IMG/VR virus record: IMGVR_UViG_3300042885_000259
Coordinates: 1-28,600 of that record
Length of the DNA stretch: 28,600 nucleotides
Direction: 5' to 3' (one strand)
DNA from: a virus
Part shown: piece after piece, positions 12,328-19,352 of the stretch
How the letters are laid out: the number at the start of each line of letters is the position of its first letter
Numbering within the stretch: the stretch's first letter is position 1
The notes under the pieces: generated by a model
Database searches by the model: none
What the model was told of the DNA's origin: nothing
Seen by the model: the letters and a program-made list of their open reading frames with translations, nothing else
Position numbers and translations under genes: made by a program

Positions 12328-13044
12328 TTAGATTTGATTGTAAAGTTCGTCATATTTGTCCCTAGCTAGTTCTATTCGCTTTTGAATTGCCTCGATCATT
12401 TCCTCGTCACGAGCCACCTCAAATATCTTGACTCTGTTAGCCACTGGAATGTGGTCGAATACCATTTCCTTGTTAATGATTTCAGAAGCCATCTCCTCCA
12501 CCTCGAATTGTTCCTTGATGGCATTCTCTGGCTTGTCCATTAACCTAAACCAGAGGCGCTGAATTTCTTGTTGGCGAATATGCTCTGGAGTAGTCGTGAG
12601 CGTGTAAACCAGTTTTGCGGATTCCAATCCAGAAAGCCAGAGGTACGCTTGGAGTTGATAGATGTAAGCCTTGTTTTTGATTTCGGTGTCCCAGAAAGGA
12701 AAGGTATTTGCTGACCAGCTATTTTTTACATCGACTACGATTCCGTCGTGGATCAAGTCTGGCTCGCCAGAGCAATAGTTATTCATTAGCCGTTGTTTGA
12801 TGTCGTCAATTGGAAAAGAGCCACCAACAACTGTGCGGTACATTTCAAGTCCCTCAGCCTCGTTTAAAATACCCTTCTCCATGTGCTTAGAAGTTACATA
12901 CTCTTCGATTCCGTATTTGTTGGAAAGAACTGCTTTGCGGATAATGCCGAGTGAGGTGTCCCCCCACTCAGCGCCTTTTGTTCTACCTCCAGTCATCAAG
13001 TCCCCAATGGATGATGCTCGTACTAAATATTCGTGATTTTTCAT
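12328..13044 (-). CDS. YqaJ/lambda-type PD-(D/E)XK exonuclease
   Basis: A 238-aa nuclease that likely resects dsDNA ends to give 3' ssDNA for the annealing protein. The fold markers are the N-terminal RASSIGDLMTGG (9-20), KGILNEAEGLEMY (57-69, with E62), the active-site core SGEPDLIHDGIVVDVKNSW (92-110; D96, D105, K107), and QLQAYLWLSG (about 130-139). All PD-(D/E)XK residues are intact. Together with the ERF protein (7819-8985), the DUF3127 SSB-like protein and NinG, it forms a Red-like recombination set, though separated by the replication genes. It starts at ATG 13044 after AATTAAGAC. Confidence 0.85.
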   Translation of the reverse strand: MKNHEYLVRASSIGDLMTGGRTKGAEWGDTSLGIIRKAVLSNKYGIEEYVTSKHMEKGILNEAEGLEMYRTVVGGSFPIDDIKQRLMNNYCSGEPDLIHDGIVVDVKNSWSANTFPFWDTEIKNKAYIYQLQAYLWLSGLESAKLVYTLTTTPEHIRQQEIQRLWFRLMDKPENAIKEQFEVEEMASEIINKEMVFDHIPVANRVKIFEVARDEEMIEAIQKRIELARDKYDELYNQI

Positions 13045-13047
13045 GTC

Positions 13048-13317
13048 TTAATTTTTTTGCGTTAAATAATCTCTAATTAATTCTAATTTTGTTTTCAAGG
13101 TGGAAGCATCGCCACTGATTCCAAAGTACTTTTTTACATCGGTAATCTTCCAGAATCGGTGAGGCTTGATGCCCTTCGAATAAAGGCTTACATCACGAAT
13201 CGAAAGGATCAGATTATAGTAAGCAATTGGAGTAGGAACGCCGTTGATATTGGTCATGCGTTCGGAGTCGTTCATCTGCTCCCAGAATGGACACTCAGTG
13301 TTGAATTTAATTTTCAT
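13048..13317 (-). CDS. 89-aa early protein next to the exonuclease, function unknown
   Basis: No known motif. The chain has an N-terminal MKIKFNTECPFWEQMNDSER, then PIAYYNLILSIRDVSLYSKG, RFWKITDVKKYFGISG and a helical end (LKTKLELIRDYL). The DVKKYFGISGDASTL segment could be a short helix-turn-helix. The start is ATG 13317, preceded by TTAAAAAAAAGCGAAA, a good example of the block's A-rich leader. It ends 3 bp before the exonuclease ATG and so is co-transcribed and probably co-translated with it. Confidence 0.65.
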   Translation of the reverse strand: MKIKFNTECPFWEQMNDSERMTNINGVPTPIAYYNLILSIRDVSLYSKGIKPHRFWKITDVKKYFGISGDASTLKTKLELIRDYLTQKN

Positions 13318-13340
13318 TTTCGCTTTTTTTTAAGTAATAA

Positions 13341-13802
13341 TTAACAATCAATTGATTCACGACATTCACCACAAATATCGCTGAAGTTGTGTTCTTCTTC
13401 CGTTTGGGATTTGTCACAAGTTTCGCATTGGTATTGCTCCTCAGAAGCCTCCTCTGGCTGAGCCAGAAGTAAGTCCTCAGCATAAACATCTACCCAGTGG
13501 TTGATGCAGTTGCGAATCTCTCTACCATCGTAGCCTACTGATTGAGCGCTAATTTCGTTCCGGTCCAATTGAAATTCTATGTCATCGAAATCAACCATTT
13601 GGTCAAAATTTTCTTCGATAGTTTCCTTGATTGCCTCGCCTAAATCTTGCTTCCAAGTTTTGCTCAGCGAGTTAGGAACGGCGATGGAGTTTAGGATGTT
13701 TAGAACATCTTGTACGGAGTAAAGCGAGCCACTCATTAGGCTCGGATTTTGTTGGATTGAAGTCAGTTGTTCAATCGCTTGTTGTAAAGTTACATTTTTC
13801 AT
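13341..13802 (-). CDS. Acidic early protein with C-terminal zinc-finger-like Cys pairs
   Basis: A 153-aa acidic protein. Residues 1-110 are helical without a clear family. The last ~30 residues hold two Cys pairs, CETC near 126-129 and CGEC near 144-147, separated by 14 residues with an EEHNFSD turn, which fits a single zinc ribbon. One more Cys ends the protein. The start at ATG 13802 is preceded by CTAAAAAAAAGCAAA. It sits in the early run after 13814-14176. It could bind nucleic acid or a host protein; nothing more can be said. Confidence 0.65.
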   Translation of the reverse strand: MKNVTLQQAIEQLTSIQQNPSLMSGSLYSVQDVLNILNSIAVPNSLSKTWKQDLGEAIKETIEENFDQMVDFDDIEFQLDRNEISAQSVGYDGREIRNCINHWVDVYAEDLLLAQPEEASEEQYQCETCDKSQTEEEHNFSDICGECRESIDC

Positions 13803-13813
13803 TTTGCTTTTTT

Positions 13814-14176
13814 TTAGTTGTTATTTATAAATCGTTCGTAATAAGTATTTACTGCTTCAGTGAGTTCAGAAACCCAGATCGCTAGCATTTCTGGAGTAGG
13901 ATTGAAGGATCCAGTTTGTTCAATTTCATCGTCACCAATGAGGCGATAGAAAGTAATGTTGTCAATACGGCTGATTACGATTTCATCGTTGTAACCAGAG
14001 TCAACTACATAGCCACCCTCAGCGACCTCACAATACTCTGAATGAACATAGGTAAACAGATTGCACTTGTACCATGTCGTTTGTCCTTCAGAGGCGTCCC
14101 AGATAAACTCAGCAACGTAGTCGTGCTGAGATTTGTTAGGACTTTTTTCGATTTCAATTTCTTTAAGAATTTTCAT
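13814..14176 (-). CDS. 120-aa early protein, function unknown; start corrected to 14176
   Basis: I place the start at ATG 14174-14176, giving 120 aa beginning MKILKEIEIEKSPNKSQHDY. It is preceded by TTAAAAAAAAGCAAA, identical in style to the next two genes. The frame remains open upstream to 14350, but those codons lie over 14196-14450 and look like shadow translation. The protein is acidic with many aromatic residues (TTWYKCNLFTYVHSEY) and a likely helical end (LAIWVSELTEAVNTYY). No family recognised. Confidence 0.65.
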   Translation of the reverse strand: MKILKEIEIEKSPNKSQHDYVAEFIWDASEGQTTWYKCNLFTYVHSEYCEVAEGGYVVDSGYNDEIVISRIDNITFYRLIGDDEIEQTGSFNPTPEMLAIWVSELTEAVNTYYERFINNN

Positions 14177-14195
14177 TTTGCTTTTTTTTAAATTA

Positions 14196-14450
14196 TTAAC
14201 AAGATACTTCACAAAGTTGCTGAGCCATAACGTAGTCAGCAAACATCCCCAGCATAAATCTATCGTAAACTTCTCTGGTAATAATACCTTTTGCCAGATT
14301 GTCCGAGTACATACTCCAGTGAGTTTGGGAAAGCCACCCAGCCACCTCATCTATGCCGATGAGGAGGTAGAGGTGTGGATATTCATTTTCAAATTTAGTG
14401 ACGAAATCTTGCACCTTGCAGAAATCAATCGGTTGAGTTAAATGCTTCAT
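14196..14450 (-). CDS. 84-aa early protein, function unknown
   Basis: A mainly helical 84-aa protein (QDFVTKFENEYPHLYLLIGIDEVAGW near residues 14-39, split by a turn at HLY; then MFADYVMAQQL), ending with CEVSC. No domain recognised. The start at ATG 14450 has the leader CAAGCAAATAAATTATAACT, and the upstream gene ends 2 bp before. It belongs to the run of small genes expressed first after the 15323 promoter, a usual position for host-takeover proteins (inference). Confidence 0.6.
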   Translation of the reverse strand: MKHLTQPIDFCKVQDFVTKFENEYPHLYLLIGIDEVAGWLSQTHWSMYSDNLAKGIITREVYDRFMLGMFADYVMAQQLCEVSC

Positions 14451-14452
14451 AG

Positions 14453-14710
14453 TTATAATTTATTTGCTTGTTTTAATAATTCAACTTCTGTCCAGTCGAA
14501 AGGCTTAATGCCCACTGCCTCTAAAGTATTTTTTACTACCACCCACTCTACTGAGTAGCGATTCATCATGGATATTTGAAATTCTTTCCAGTCCTTTGGA
14601 TCAACTTCTGGTCCGTTACTTTCGATGCAATATGCTTCGTGGGCTTTAACTTGCTTCCACGCTCTTGCCTCGATCATTTTCAATTCATTAATTAATTTTG
14701 CTTTAGTCAT
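14453..14710 (-). CDS. 85-aa helical early protein, function unknown
   Basis: An 85-aa protein, helical at both ends (KAKLINELKMIEARAWKQVK near residues 3-22; WTEVELLKQANKL at the end) with a Trp/Pro-rich middle (VDPKDWKEF). No known family. The ATG at 14710 follows AACTAGAAAAG, and the gene starts 12 bp after the 14723-14875 stop. Grouped by position with the early small genes. Confidence 0.6.
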   Translation of the reverse strand: MTKAKLINELKMIEARAWKQVKAHEAYCIESNGPEVDPKDWKEFQISMMNRYSVEWVVVKNTLEAVGIKPFDWTEVELLKQANKL

Positions 14711-14722
14711 CTTTTCTAGTTT

Positions 14723-14875
14723 TTAATAGTTTTCATAAATTTCATTTTCATCATCTTCAATTTGGTAACCCATTTCGCTGAGCCACTCATTAAAAGTCAT
14801 TCGGTCATCTGGATGAACTTTGCGATTCCAGTCTTGACATCTTTGGCGTTCTTTTGCTTCGTCTAATTTGTTCAT
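14723..14875 (-). CDS. 50-aa acidic protein, short gene in an apparent gap
   Basis: Found by reading 14711-14879. ATG 14873-14875 opens a 50-codon frame to TAA at 14723-14725. The N-terminal half is basic and polar (MNKLDEAKERQRCQDWNRK), and the second half is acidic (NEWLSEMGYQIEDDENEI). The start lies 4 bp after the upstream stop and the gene fills the gap exactly between its neighbours, which supports it. No family recognised. Confidence 0.65.
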   Translation of the reverse strand: MNKLDEAKERQRCQDWNRKVHPDDRMTFNEWLSEMGYQIEDDENEIYENY

Positions 14876-14879
14876 GGTA

Positions 14880-15005
14880 TTAAAGGTTTAAGAGATTATG
14901 TAATTTAATTCTAAGTGAGATCGTCTTTGCAGAGCGATGACCAAATTTTGCAGTTGCGATTTCTAACTGACTTTTTGTTTTCTGGATTCTGATTTCTTTT
15001 TTCAT
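14880..15005 (-). CDS. First gene after the early leader: 41-aa basic peptide
   Basis: I start this at ATG 15003-15005, preceded by CCTTAAAAGCAAAATC, the block's leader motif, giving a 41-aa product that begins MKKEIRIQKTKSQLEIATAK and is rich in Lys, Arg and Ser/Thr. An in-frame ATG at 15041 or GTG at 15107 would lengthen it, but those codons run into the hairpins at 15050-15081. Small basic peptides at the head of early transcripts may target host polymerase or ribosomes, but no motif shows this here. Confidence 0.55.
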   Translation of the reverse strand: MKKEIRIQKTKSQLEIATAKFGHRSAKTISLRIKLHNLLNL

Positions 15006-15322
15006 GATTTTGCTTTTAAGGATTTTTAAATAGTTCGACATTTTTATAACGCCAAAAGGCGATGCCGTTTCTGACATCGCCCTAAGACAATTTTTTTGGT
15101 TAGCCACCCTTTTTTAAAATTTTCGGCTCGTATTAAATACGCATGGAAAAAATTAACGGCTTTTTCTTTTTTTAGTCGCAGACAATTTTTTGTACCCCCA
15201 GTTTTGATAACCACTTTTTTAACTACTGTGAGCCGAAGCCGTTTTCGTATCTTACCTATCAAAGAAAGTTGGATTGAGATTGTTGCGAGATTTCAAAGAA
15301 CTGATTGCCCCTTTGGACATCA
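15006..15322 (-). ncRNA. Structured 5' leader of the early/replication transcript, no gene seen
   Basis: About 310 nt between the promoter-like box and the first early ATG. In minus-strand RNA I see an 8-bp long-range stem TTCGGCTC (15230-15237) with GAGCCGAA (15122-15129); a 5-bp hairpin CGTAT/ATACG (15129-15141); a perfect 7-bp hairpin GGCGATG/CATCGCC (15058-15081, 10-nt loop); and an overlapping alternative CGCC-TTTT-GGCG (15050-15061) that uses the same CGCC. The last two exclude each other, as in an attenuator. A direct repeat AGACAATTTTTT recurs at 15085 and 15182. A 72-codon frame with TTG start (15044-15262) is probably incidental. Confidence 0.5.
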
Positions 15323-15330
15323 CAAATGTA
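15323..15330 (-). promoter_or_regulatory. Bacteroidetes-type -7 box TACATTTG before the early leader
   Basis: The minus strand reads TACATTTG here, a full match to the Bacteroidetes sigma-A -7 consensus TANNTTTG, embedded in A/T-rich DNA (ATTAAATTAAATTTAA upstream). I see no strong TTTG -33 element; the nearest candidate is GTTTAT about 22 bp upstream. Transcription would start near 15315 and run through the structured leader into the early genes. This is the only clear match I found in the non-coding parts of the window. Confidence 0.6.
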
Positions 15331-15381
15331 TTAAATTTAATTTAATATAAACTGAACTATTTTGAAAATAAATTGAAAATA

Positions 15382-15406
15382 CTTTGGTAGCCCTTACTCT
15401 GCCTCG
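15382..15406 (-). repeat. Partial second copy of the intergenic-element core
   Basis: Minus-strand CGAGGCAGAGTAAGGGCTAC followed by CAAAG repeats the 3' core of the full element at 15472-15606 with only small changes (GGGCTACC for GGGTTTCC). It lacks both hairpins and is preceded by a run of ten T residues. It lies about 52 bp upstream of the TACATTTG box. A free-standing core suggests this segment has a function of its own, for example as a protein-binding site. Confidence 0.6.
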
Positions 15407-15471
15407 AAAAAAAAAATGAAAATAATTTTTATTTGTGGAAATCAGCCCAAATGAGTTATATTGAAAATTGT

Positions 15472-15606
15472 CCCCTTGGAAACCCTTACTCTGCCTCGAG
15501 AATGCACTTCTCGACTTTTAGAACACCCAGTACCATAATGTAGGTAAAGTCCGTTAAAACGGCTTAAATTGTGTAATTCGTGTGTCCAGTAAATTGTGTT
15601 TTGAGG
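15472..15606 (-). promoter_or_regulatory. Intergenic element, copy B: between lysis genes and early block
   Basis: It starts 14 bp after the lysis-enzyme stop. In minus-strand sense it contains AAAACACAATT, TTAAGCCG with hairpin CCGTT-TT-AACGG (15551-15562), a perfect 7-bp hairpin TCGAGAA-GTGCA-TTCTCGA (15496-15514), then GAGTAAGGGTTTCC and AAGGGG. Compared with copies A and C, the stems differ in sequence but remain paired, and the loop GTGCA is kept. It could end the late transcript, begin the early one, or both. Confidence 0.75.
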
Positions 15607-15619
15607 CTTTTTTTATCGC

Positions 15620-16192
15620 TTAAAATTCTTTCAATAAGCAGTATGAAACCACTTTTTGAGGCTGAACTAAGTCGATAATTTGTACATATTTTGGAGTATT
15701 ATTTACAACTTGACACCCCAGCGACCAGCCACCGATGATCTCTTTTATCTCCTTATTTGCCAAATTATAGGTATTTGCATGGAAGTTAATACCACATAAA
15801 ACTGGATGAGAAATCCCCTCTTCGACCAATTTATCTTTGTCGCCATCCCGAGAAATCAAGAATGGTCGTACTTGTCGAAGCGCTCGCATCTTCCCTCGAT
15901 GGAGTCCATATTTCCAAACATCGTAATACCATTCGTTTGTTTTTATCACTGCTACGCCATCTTTATTATACGAATCGTACTTCATTAAACCATTAACTCC
16001 AGCGTTAGTTGTTCCGGAAGTAACGAGGATAAACTTGTCATTATTGAACAAATAAAACTTATCATCGAATACATTGAAGGCATCATTTTCAGATTGCACC
16101 CCCAGAATCCAGTAACCAGTTGGAAGAGATTTGAATGATTTTAGGCTCTTTACTTTATTCAGTAACTGAGCATCCGTATAATTTTTAACCAT
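15620..16192 (-). CDS. Lysis enzyme, murein-hydrolase-like with H...SxGC signature
   Basis: A 190-aa protein at the end of the late block, directly after holin and a membrane-anchored protein, so most likely the endolysin. The C-terminal half has CGINFHANTYN (133-143, H138) and GGWSLGCQVV (154-163, S157 and C160). This resembles the His...Ser-x-Gly-Cys arrangement of L,D-transpeptidase-like (YkuD-type) catalytic domains and of phage lysis proteins with an 'INIH...WSxGCQV' pattern. The N-terminal region (1-100) is beta-rich with no clear cell-wall-binding repeat. No signal peptide is seen, which agrees with holin-dependent release. It overlaps the preceding gene by 8 bp. The exact bond cut is not known. 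Confidence 0.68.
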   Translation of the reverse strand: MVKNYTDAQLLNKVKSLKSFKSLPTGYWILGVQSENDAFNVFDDKFYLFNNDKFILVTSGTTNAGVNGLMKYDSYNKDGVAVIKTNEWYYDVWKYGLHRGKMRALRQVRPFLISRDGDKDKLVEEGISHPVLCGINFHANTYNLANKEIKEIIGGWSLGCQVVNNTPKYVQIIDLVQPQKVVSYCLLKEF

Positions 16193-16484
16193 TTTTCTTG
16201 CGTTTAAAGTAGTGATTAATGAAAGATAATAATACCAGAGCGATCACAGAAACTGCAACAATCTTATGAATTGGATCGCCAGATTCATAATTCTTCACCT
16301 CCTTTTGCACCCTTTCAATTGTCCGCTCGATGAATACTGAATCTTGAATAACCAGATGCTCGTCGATTTGCTTGACGCTATGAACATAACTAGTATCGAT
16401 TATTGTGTCTGCCAGAATGTTGTAATCAGCCCCCCAGCAATAGCCAGAAGCCATGAAAAGAATTGAAAAAACTATTGATTTCAT
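16185..16484 (-). CDS. Lysis-cassette membrane protein, possible spanin-like
   Basis: A 99-aa protein with an N-terminal signal-like segment (MKSIVFSILFMASGYCWGAD, with a Cys at residue 16 that is not a clear lipobox). A polar, partly coiled middle follows (residues 30-70, including FIERTIERVQKEVKNYE), then a C-terminal transmembrane helix at about 74-92 and a basic tail (HYFKRKKNG). Placed between holin and endolysin, it could act as a spanin-type or holin-accessory protein. It is also like small proteins of unknown role in Bacteroidetes phage lysis cassettes. Topology is predicted only. Confidence 0.65.
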   Translation of the reverse strand: MKSIVFSILFMASGYCWGADYNILADTIIDTSYVHSVKQIDEHLVIQDSVFIERTIERVQKEVKNYESGDPIHKIVAVSVIALVLLSFINHYFKRKKNG

Positions 16485-16485
16485 A

Positions 16486-16803
16486 CTAAGGTTTTTTAGT
16501 GAAAAATGTTTTTATGTAAGCGATAACCATTGCATACACATCCCCAATAAAGTCGTCCATCTTTTGAGTAATCTCATTAGTGAGCCACCCCACTGAAAAG
16601 GAAACCAGAATAATTATCTTTGGCGATAGCGATGAATAATACATTTCGATGATACCAGTGGCTGAGTAGGTAAGAATACCAGCCACAATACAACCAATCA
16701 AAACTGTCATCTTATTCAACTTTGATTTTATGCCCTTTAGGAGCGCTCCAGCCACTCCAATCCCCACTGCCATTAAGTCGCTATAATCTCCGTTCCACTT
16801 CAT
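16486..16803 (-). CDS. Phage holin, LydA-like
   Basis: A 105-aa membrane protein with hydrophobic segments at about residues 10-24, 33-53 and 62-75, an amphipathic C-terminal region and a basic end (FFTKKP). Length, charge pattern and the gene order holin, small membrane protein, endolysin match the LydA/holin class 3 group in phages. It would form inner-membrane holes at the end of infection to release the lysis enzyme. It follows the 16807 gene by 3 bp. The family label is from resemblance; the lysis role is well supported by context. Confidence 0.75.
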   Translation of the reverse strand: MKWNGDYSDLMAVGIGVAGALLKGIKSKLNKMTVLIGCIVAGILTYSATGIIEMYYSSLSPKIIILVSFSVGWLTNEITQKMDDFIGDVYAMVIAYIKTFFTKKP

Positions 16804-16806
16804 ATC

Positions 16807-17241
16807 TTAGGCTTTTATACGTGGATCAAATGGATCAGATGGATCAGTTGGCTGAGGTCTTGACCCTACCATCGTTACTCCAGTAACCAGCGCCATTCGG
16901 TTAATTACTACATCGAACTCAACTGGCTCTTTTTCCCATTCAAACCTTGCCATACCTTGACCAGTTTTTTGAGGCTCCATATCAGAAACCAGAGTCCCGT
17001 CCCTTAGGATTTCCTCAGAGAATCTGTTGATTGAGATTAAAGCCGAATTTTCAAGTAGAAGCATCAAGTTGTTAACCATTAATTTACCTTCTACCTCAGT
17101 TACATCAGTAATTATTCTGGAGGTAAGAGGGATAAACACCATTCGTAATAAAGTTCGGTCGCCAGAATCTGCGTCTTCATTATAACAAGAAATTTGAATG
17201 TAATTTCCATTTAATTGAAATAGATAAAAGTTTACTACCAT
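16807..17241 (-). CDS. Late structural-block protein, function unknown
   Basis: A 144-aa protein between the Cys-rich tail protein and the holin. It is beta-rich (VNFYLFQLNGNYIQISCYN; LMVNNLMLLLENSALISI), suggesting a small tail or baseplate component. The C-terminus has a short repeat PTDPSDPFDPR, encoded by three GGATCA-type DNA repeats at about 16822-16846. No known family. It may be a tail accessory or decoration protein; position is the only guide. Confidence 0.55.
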   Translation of the reverse strand: MVVNFYLFQLNGNYIQISCYNEDADSGDRTLLRMVFIPLTSRIITDVTEVEGKLMVNNLMLLLENSALISINRFSEEILRDGTLVSDMEPQKTGQGMARFEWEKEPVEFDVVINRMALVTGVTMVGSRPQPTDPSDPFDPRIKA

Positions 17242-17247
17242 TGTCGT

Positions 17248-18729
17248 TTATTTAAAATTGTTAATATTATTTTTCACTTTGTCCCCCACTTTCGCCACTA
17301 GACTTGCCTTCCGGCTCCAGTCGAAGTAAGTGATGTCTGCACTTTCCTCTAGAATCACTGGAAGATCGTTGTAAAGGTACGAATGATTGTGATAATTATA
17401 GTCGCTGATAAACAGATTATTTTCATGCAGTAAGTACAATTCTACCAGAGGCTTGATGATACATTCATCCAGAGGATCCGTTGAGATTTCATAGGTATTC
17501 AAATTTTCTCTGAAAACAGATTTCATTTCCCGATTACCATAAATGATATTATCGATTTCGGTATTCGGTTGACGCTTCCCAATCATCCCAGAGAATCGTA
17601 AAGTACCTTGCATATTGGTATCGGTAAAGTCGATGTTTTCCTTGTAGAAGTAGGAATTAAATACGGCTCTTACCCTTGCCGTGTACATAGCATTTTGGAT
17701 TGAGTAAGGCATCAATTTATAATTTCCCCAAAGGACACTACCAACGATTCCAGCGATGTTGTATTCGATTTCAATAGTATAACATCCAGCGCCATCAGAA
17801 GCCAGCACATCGCCCCAATTTACCTCTGCGTAATAAGCATTGGATTCCCTAACTATCGGAAGTACATTGAGTGGATATAAAGTAGCTTCGCCTTCCTTCT
17901 TAAGAACAATATTGGCTGAGCCAGAAGCATCGACCTTTATCCACGCTGGAGTGATGTCATTCTCCCATGAATTGGAGGATTGACTTCCGAGTACCAGTTG
18001 CTCGCAACAACAATCTTGATTACCTCTGTCATCCTCGATATTATCGTCTGGAAGCGTAACTACTTCGTACTGCTTGAAGATTCTATCCTCATGGAAGCAT
18101 CGTGGATCCAAAGGACAATCAATCTCTTGTGATTGAACTGATACCATAGGTTTTTTAAATACTTGCCAATCGCCTATCGGACAAAATAAGTCGCCACCAT
18201 TTAAAGCCCATATATTACCTTCATTATCTCTAATCTCCCAATGACCTCCAGTGAAGTCCATTGTGTAGTCGATAGTTTGTTGGTTGTTTGGATTTGTCCA
18301 AGAAAAAGTGTACGAGCCGTCACCAACTTTTGTTGTCTCAATCAGTACGCATACGTCTTGTCCCAAGAACAAAAAACACCAGATTAATCGAATACAACAT
18401 TCGCCATAAGTACCAGCGCATGCGCTTGTAGTAAACTCATCAAAATATCCACCTTCTGCCCAGACTGGCATACTTCCCAGAGGTGGACATCCACCTAATG
18501 AATTTTTCCAAAAAGTCGCCAAAGGATAAGTTGGAAATCCAAGCCCCCCAACAGAAACCTCCCACTGACCTAAGCCAGTTGGATTGTGATAAAGGTAGAA
18601 GTCTTCCCCTTCGTAATTCCAGTAATAATAATTGGATCCGTTAAAAGTCCCAATAGCATTAACTTGGATAGTCGTAGAAGTTGGCTGACTTACTGAACTG
18701 AGAGTAATCGTTACGCATGCGCATCCCAT
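17248..18729 (-). CDS. Cys-rich tail/baseplate protein with duplicated adhesin-like domains
   Basis: A 493-aa late protein. The N-terminal ~200 residues hold two similar units. Each has a Y/F-x-W start (YYYWNYEGEDFYLYHN near 33-48; YTFSWTNPNNQQ near 140-151), a central GQWEV / GHWEI strand, and a CP...G...W end (CPPLGSMPVW near 81-90; CPIGDWQVF near 183-191), with Cys residues placed alike. Such repeated domains occur in surface or receptor-binding proteins of Bacteroidetes phages. The middle (about 235-245) has a Cys cluster (NQDCCCEQL), and the C-terminal half (250-493) is beta-rich and ends with ITYFDWSRKASLVAKVG. I infer a tail tip or adhesion protein. Confidence 0.62.
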   Translation of the reverse strand: MGCACVTITLSSVSQPTSTTIQVNAIGTFNGSNYYYWNYEGEDFYLYHNPTGLGQWEVSVGGLGFPTYPLATFWKNSLGGCPPLGSMPVWAEGGYFDEFTTSACAGTYGECCIRLIWCFLFLGQDVCVLIETTKVGDGSYTFSWTNPNNQQTIDYTMDFTGGHWEIRDNEGNIWALNGGDLFCPIGDWQVFKKPMVSVQSQEIDCPLDPRCFHEDRIFKQYEVVTLPDDNIEDDRGNQDCCCEQLVLGSQSSNSWENDITPAWIKVDASGSANIVLKKEGEATLYPLNVLPIVRESNAYYAEVNWGDVLASDGAGCYTIEIEYNIAGIVGSVLWGNYKLMPYSIQNAMYTARVRAVFNSYFYKENIDFTDTNMQGTLRFSGMIGKRQPNTEIDNIIYGNREMKSVFRENLNTYEISTDPLDECIIKPLVELYLLHENNLFISDYNYHNHSYLYNDLPVILEESADITYFDWSRKASLVAKVGDKVKNNINNFK

Positions 18730-18733
18730 AATC

Positions 18734-19351
18734 TTAGACTTTAGAAATTGTTACTATTAGCGATGGAGTCGCTGGATGTGGTACAACTACATTTGCCACC
18801 TCAGCCAAAAGTTGTATTGCTACATCGGTTACGCTCCACATTATTTGTATTTCATCGTTTGCATTACATGATAGAAACCAGTTCCATGAAGCAACTGACT
18901 TATTGCTATTCGCCACCACATTTAGATGAGTATTTGATTGTGGAACATCGACTCCATTTTTACGAAGCCAGATTGAAACTTGTTGTGATGAGCCACCAGT
19001 GGTACGGCTAATTTGCGCCGAAAATTGAATGTTAAAATAACCTTGTTTCGTAGGCTTGATTTTGGTTGGAAGCGATGAGCCATCTAATACCACTGAGATA
19101 CCATTTCCAATTACAGACGAATTTAGTTGCATCGCCTTCACCAGATTTGCCCCAGATTGAATCTGATTTGTGGTATCGTAGAAGTCTCCGAACGGCGTAT
19201 TAAACTCCGAAAGAGCATCCGTTAAAAGAAGTTTTTTTGACACCCAGTTACCAGCAGTAACCTCCGTATCTGTGTCAATAAAAATGTTGTTATTTCTGAT
19301 TTCGCCTCCCACTACTTGGTCGACATAATCGTGGATTTTTTCATTTGCCAT
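18734..19351 (-). CDS. Tail fibre-like protein with jelly-roll-type C-terminal domain
   Basis: A 205-aa protein. Residues 1-55 are a polar attachment region (MANEKIHDYVDQVVGGEIR...). The rest forms a predicted beta-sandwich of the type found in phage fibre heads and C1q/TNF-like lectin folds: FYDTTNQIQSGANLVKAMQL (57-76), QGYFNIQFSAQISRT (103-117), VSIWLRKNGVDVPQSNTHLN (124-143), then SWNWFLSCNANDEIQIMWS (154-172). This strand order (YFNIQFSAQ... WLRKNG ... DEIQIMWS) is typical of such heads. It lies beside other tail proteins, so receptor binding or capsid decoration is plausible. Confidence 0.62.
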   Translation of the reverse strand: MANEKIHDYVDQVVGGEIRNNNIFIDTDTEVTAGNWVSKKLLLTDALSEFNTPFGDFYDTTNQIQSGANLVKAMQLNSSVIGNGISVVLDGSSLPTKIKPTKQGYFNIQFSAQISRTTGGSSQQVSIWLRKNGVDVPQSNTHLNVVANSNKSVASWNWFLSCNANDEIQIMWSVTDVAIQLLAEVANVVVPHPATPSLIVTISKV

Positions 19352-19352
19352 G

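Noticed and set aside
13307-13489. 60-codon minus-strand frame overlapping the zinc-finger gene
   Set aside because: Out of frame with the better supported 13341-13802 gene and no plausible leader.
15044-15262. 72-codon minus-strand frame with TTG start, very basic product
   Set aside because: Covers the hairpins and long-range stem of the early leader, lacks the block's leader motif, and looks like a reading of structured RNA; kept only as a remote possibility.
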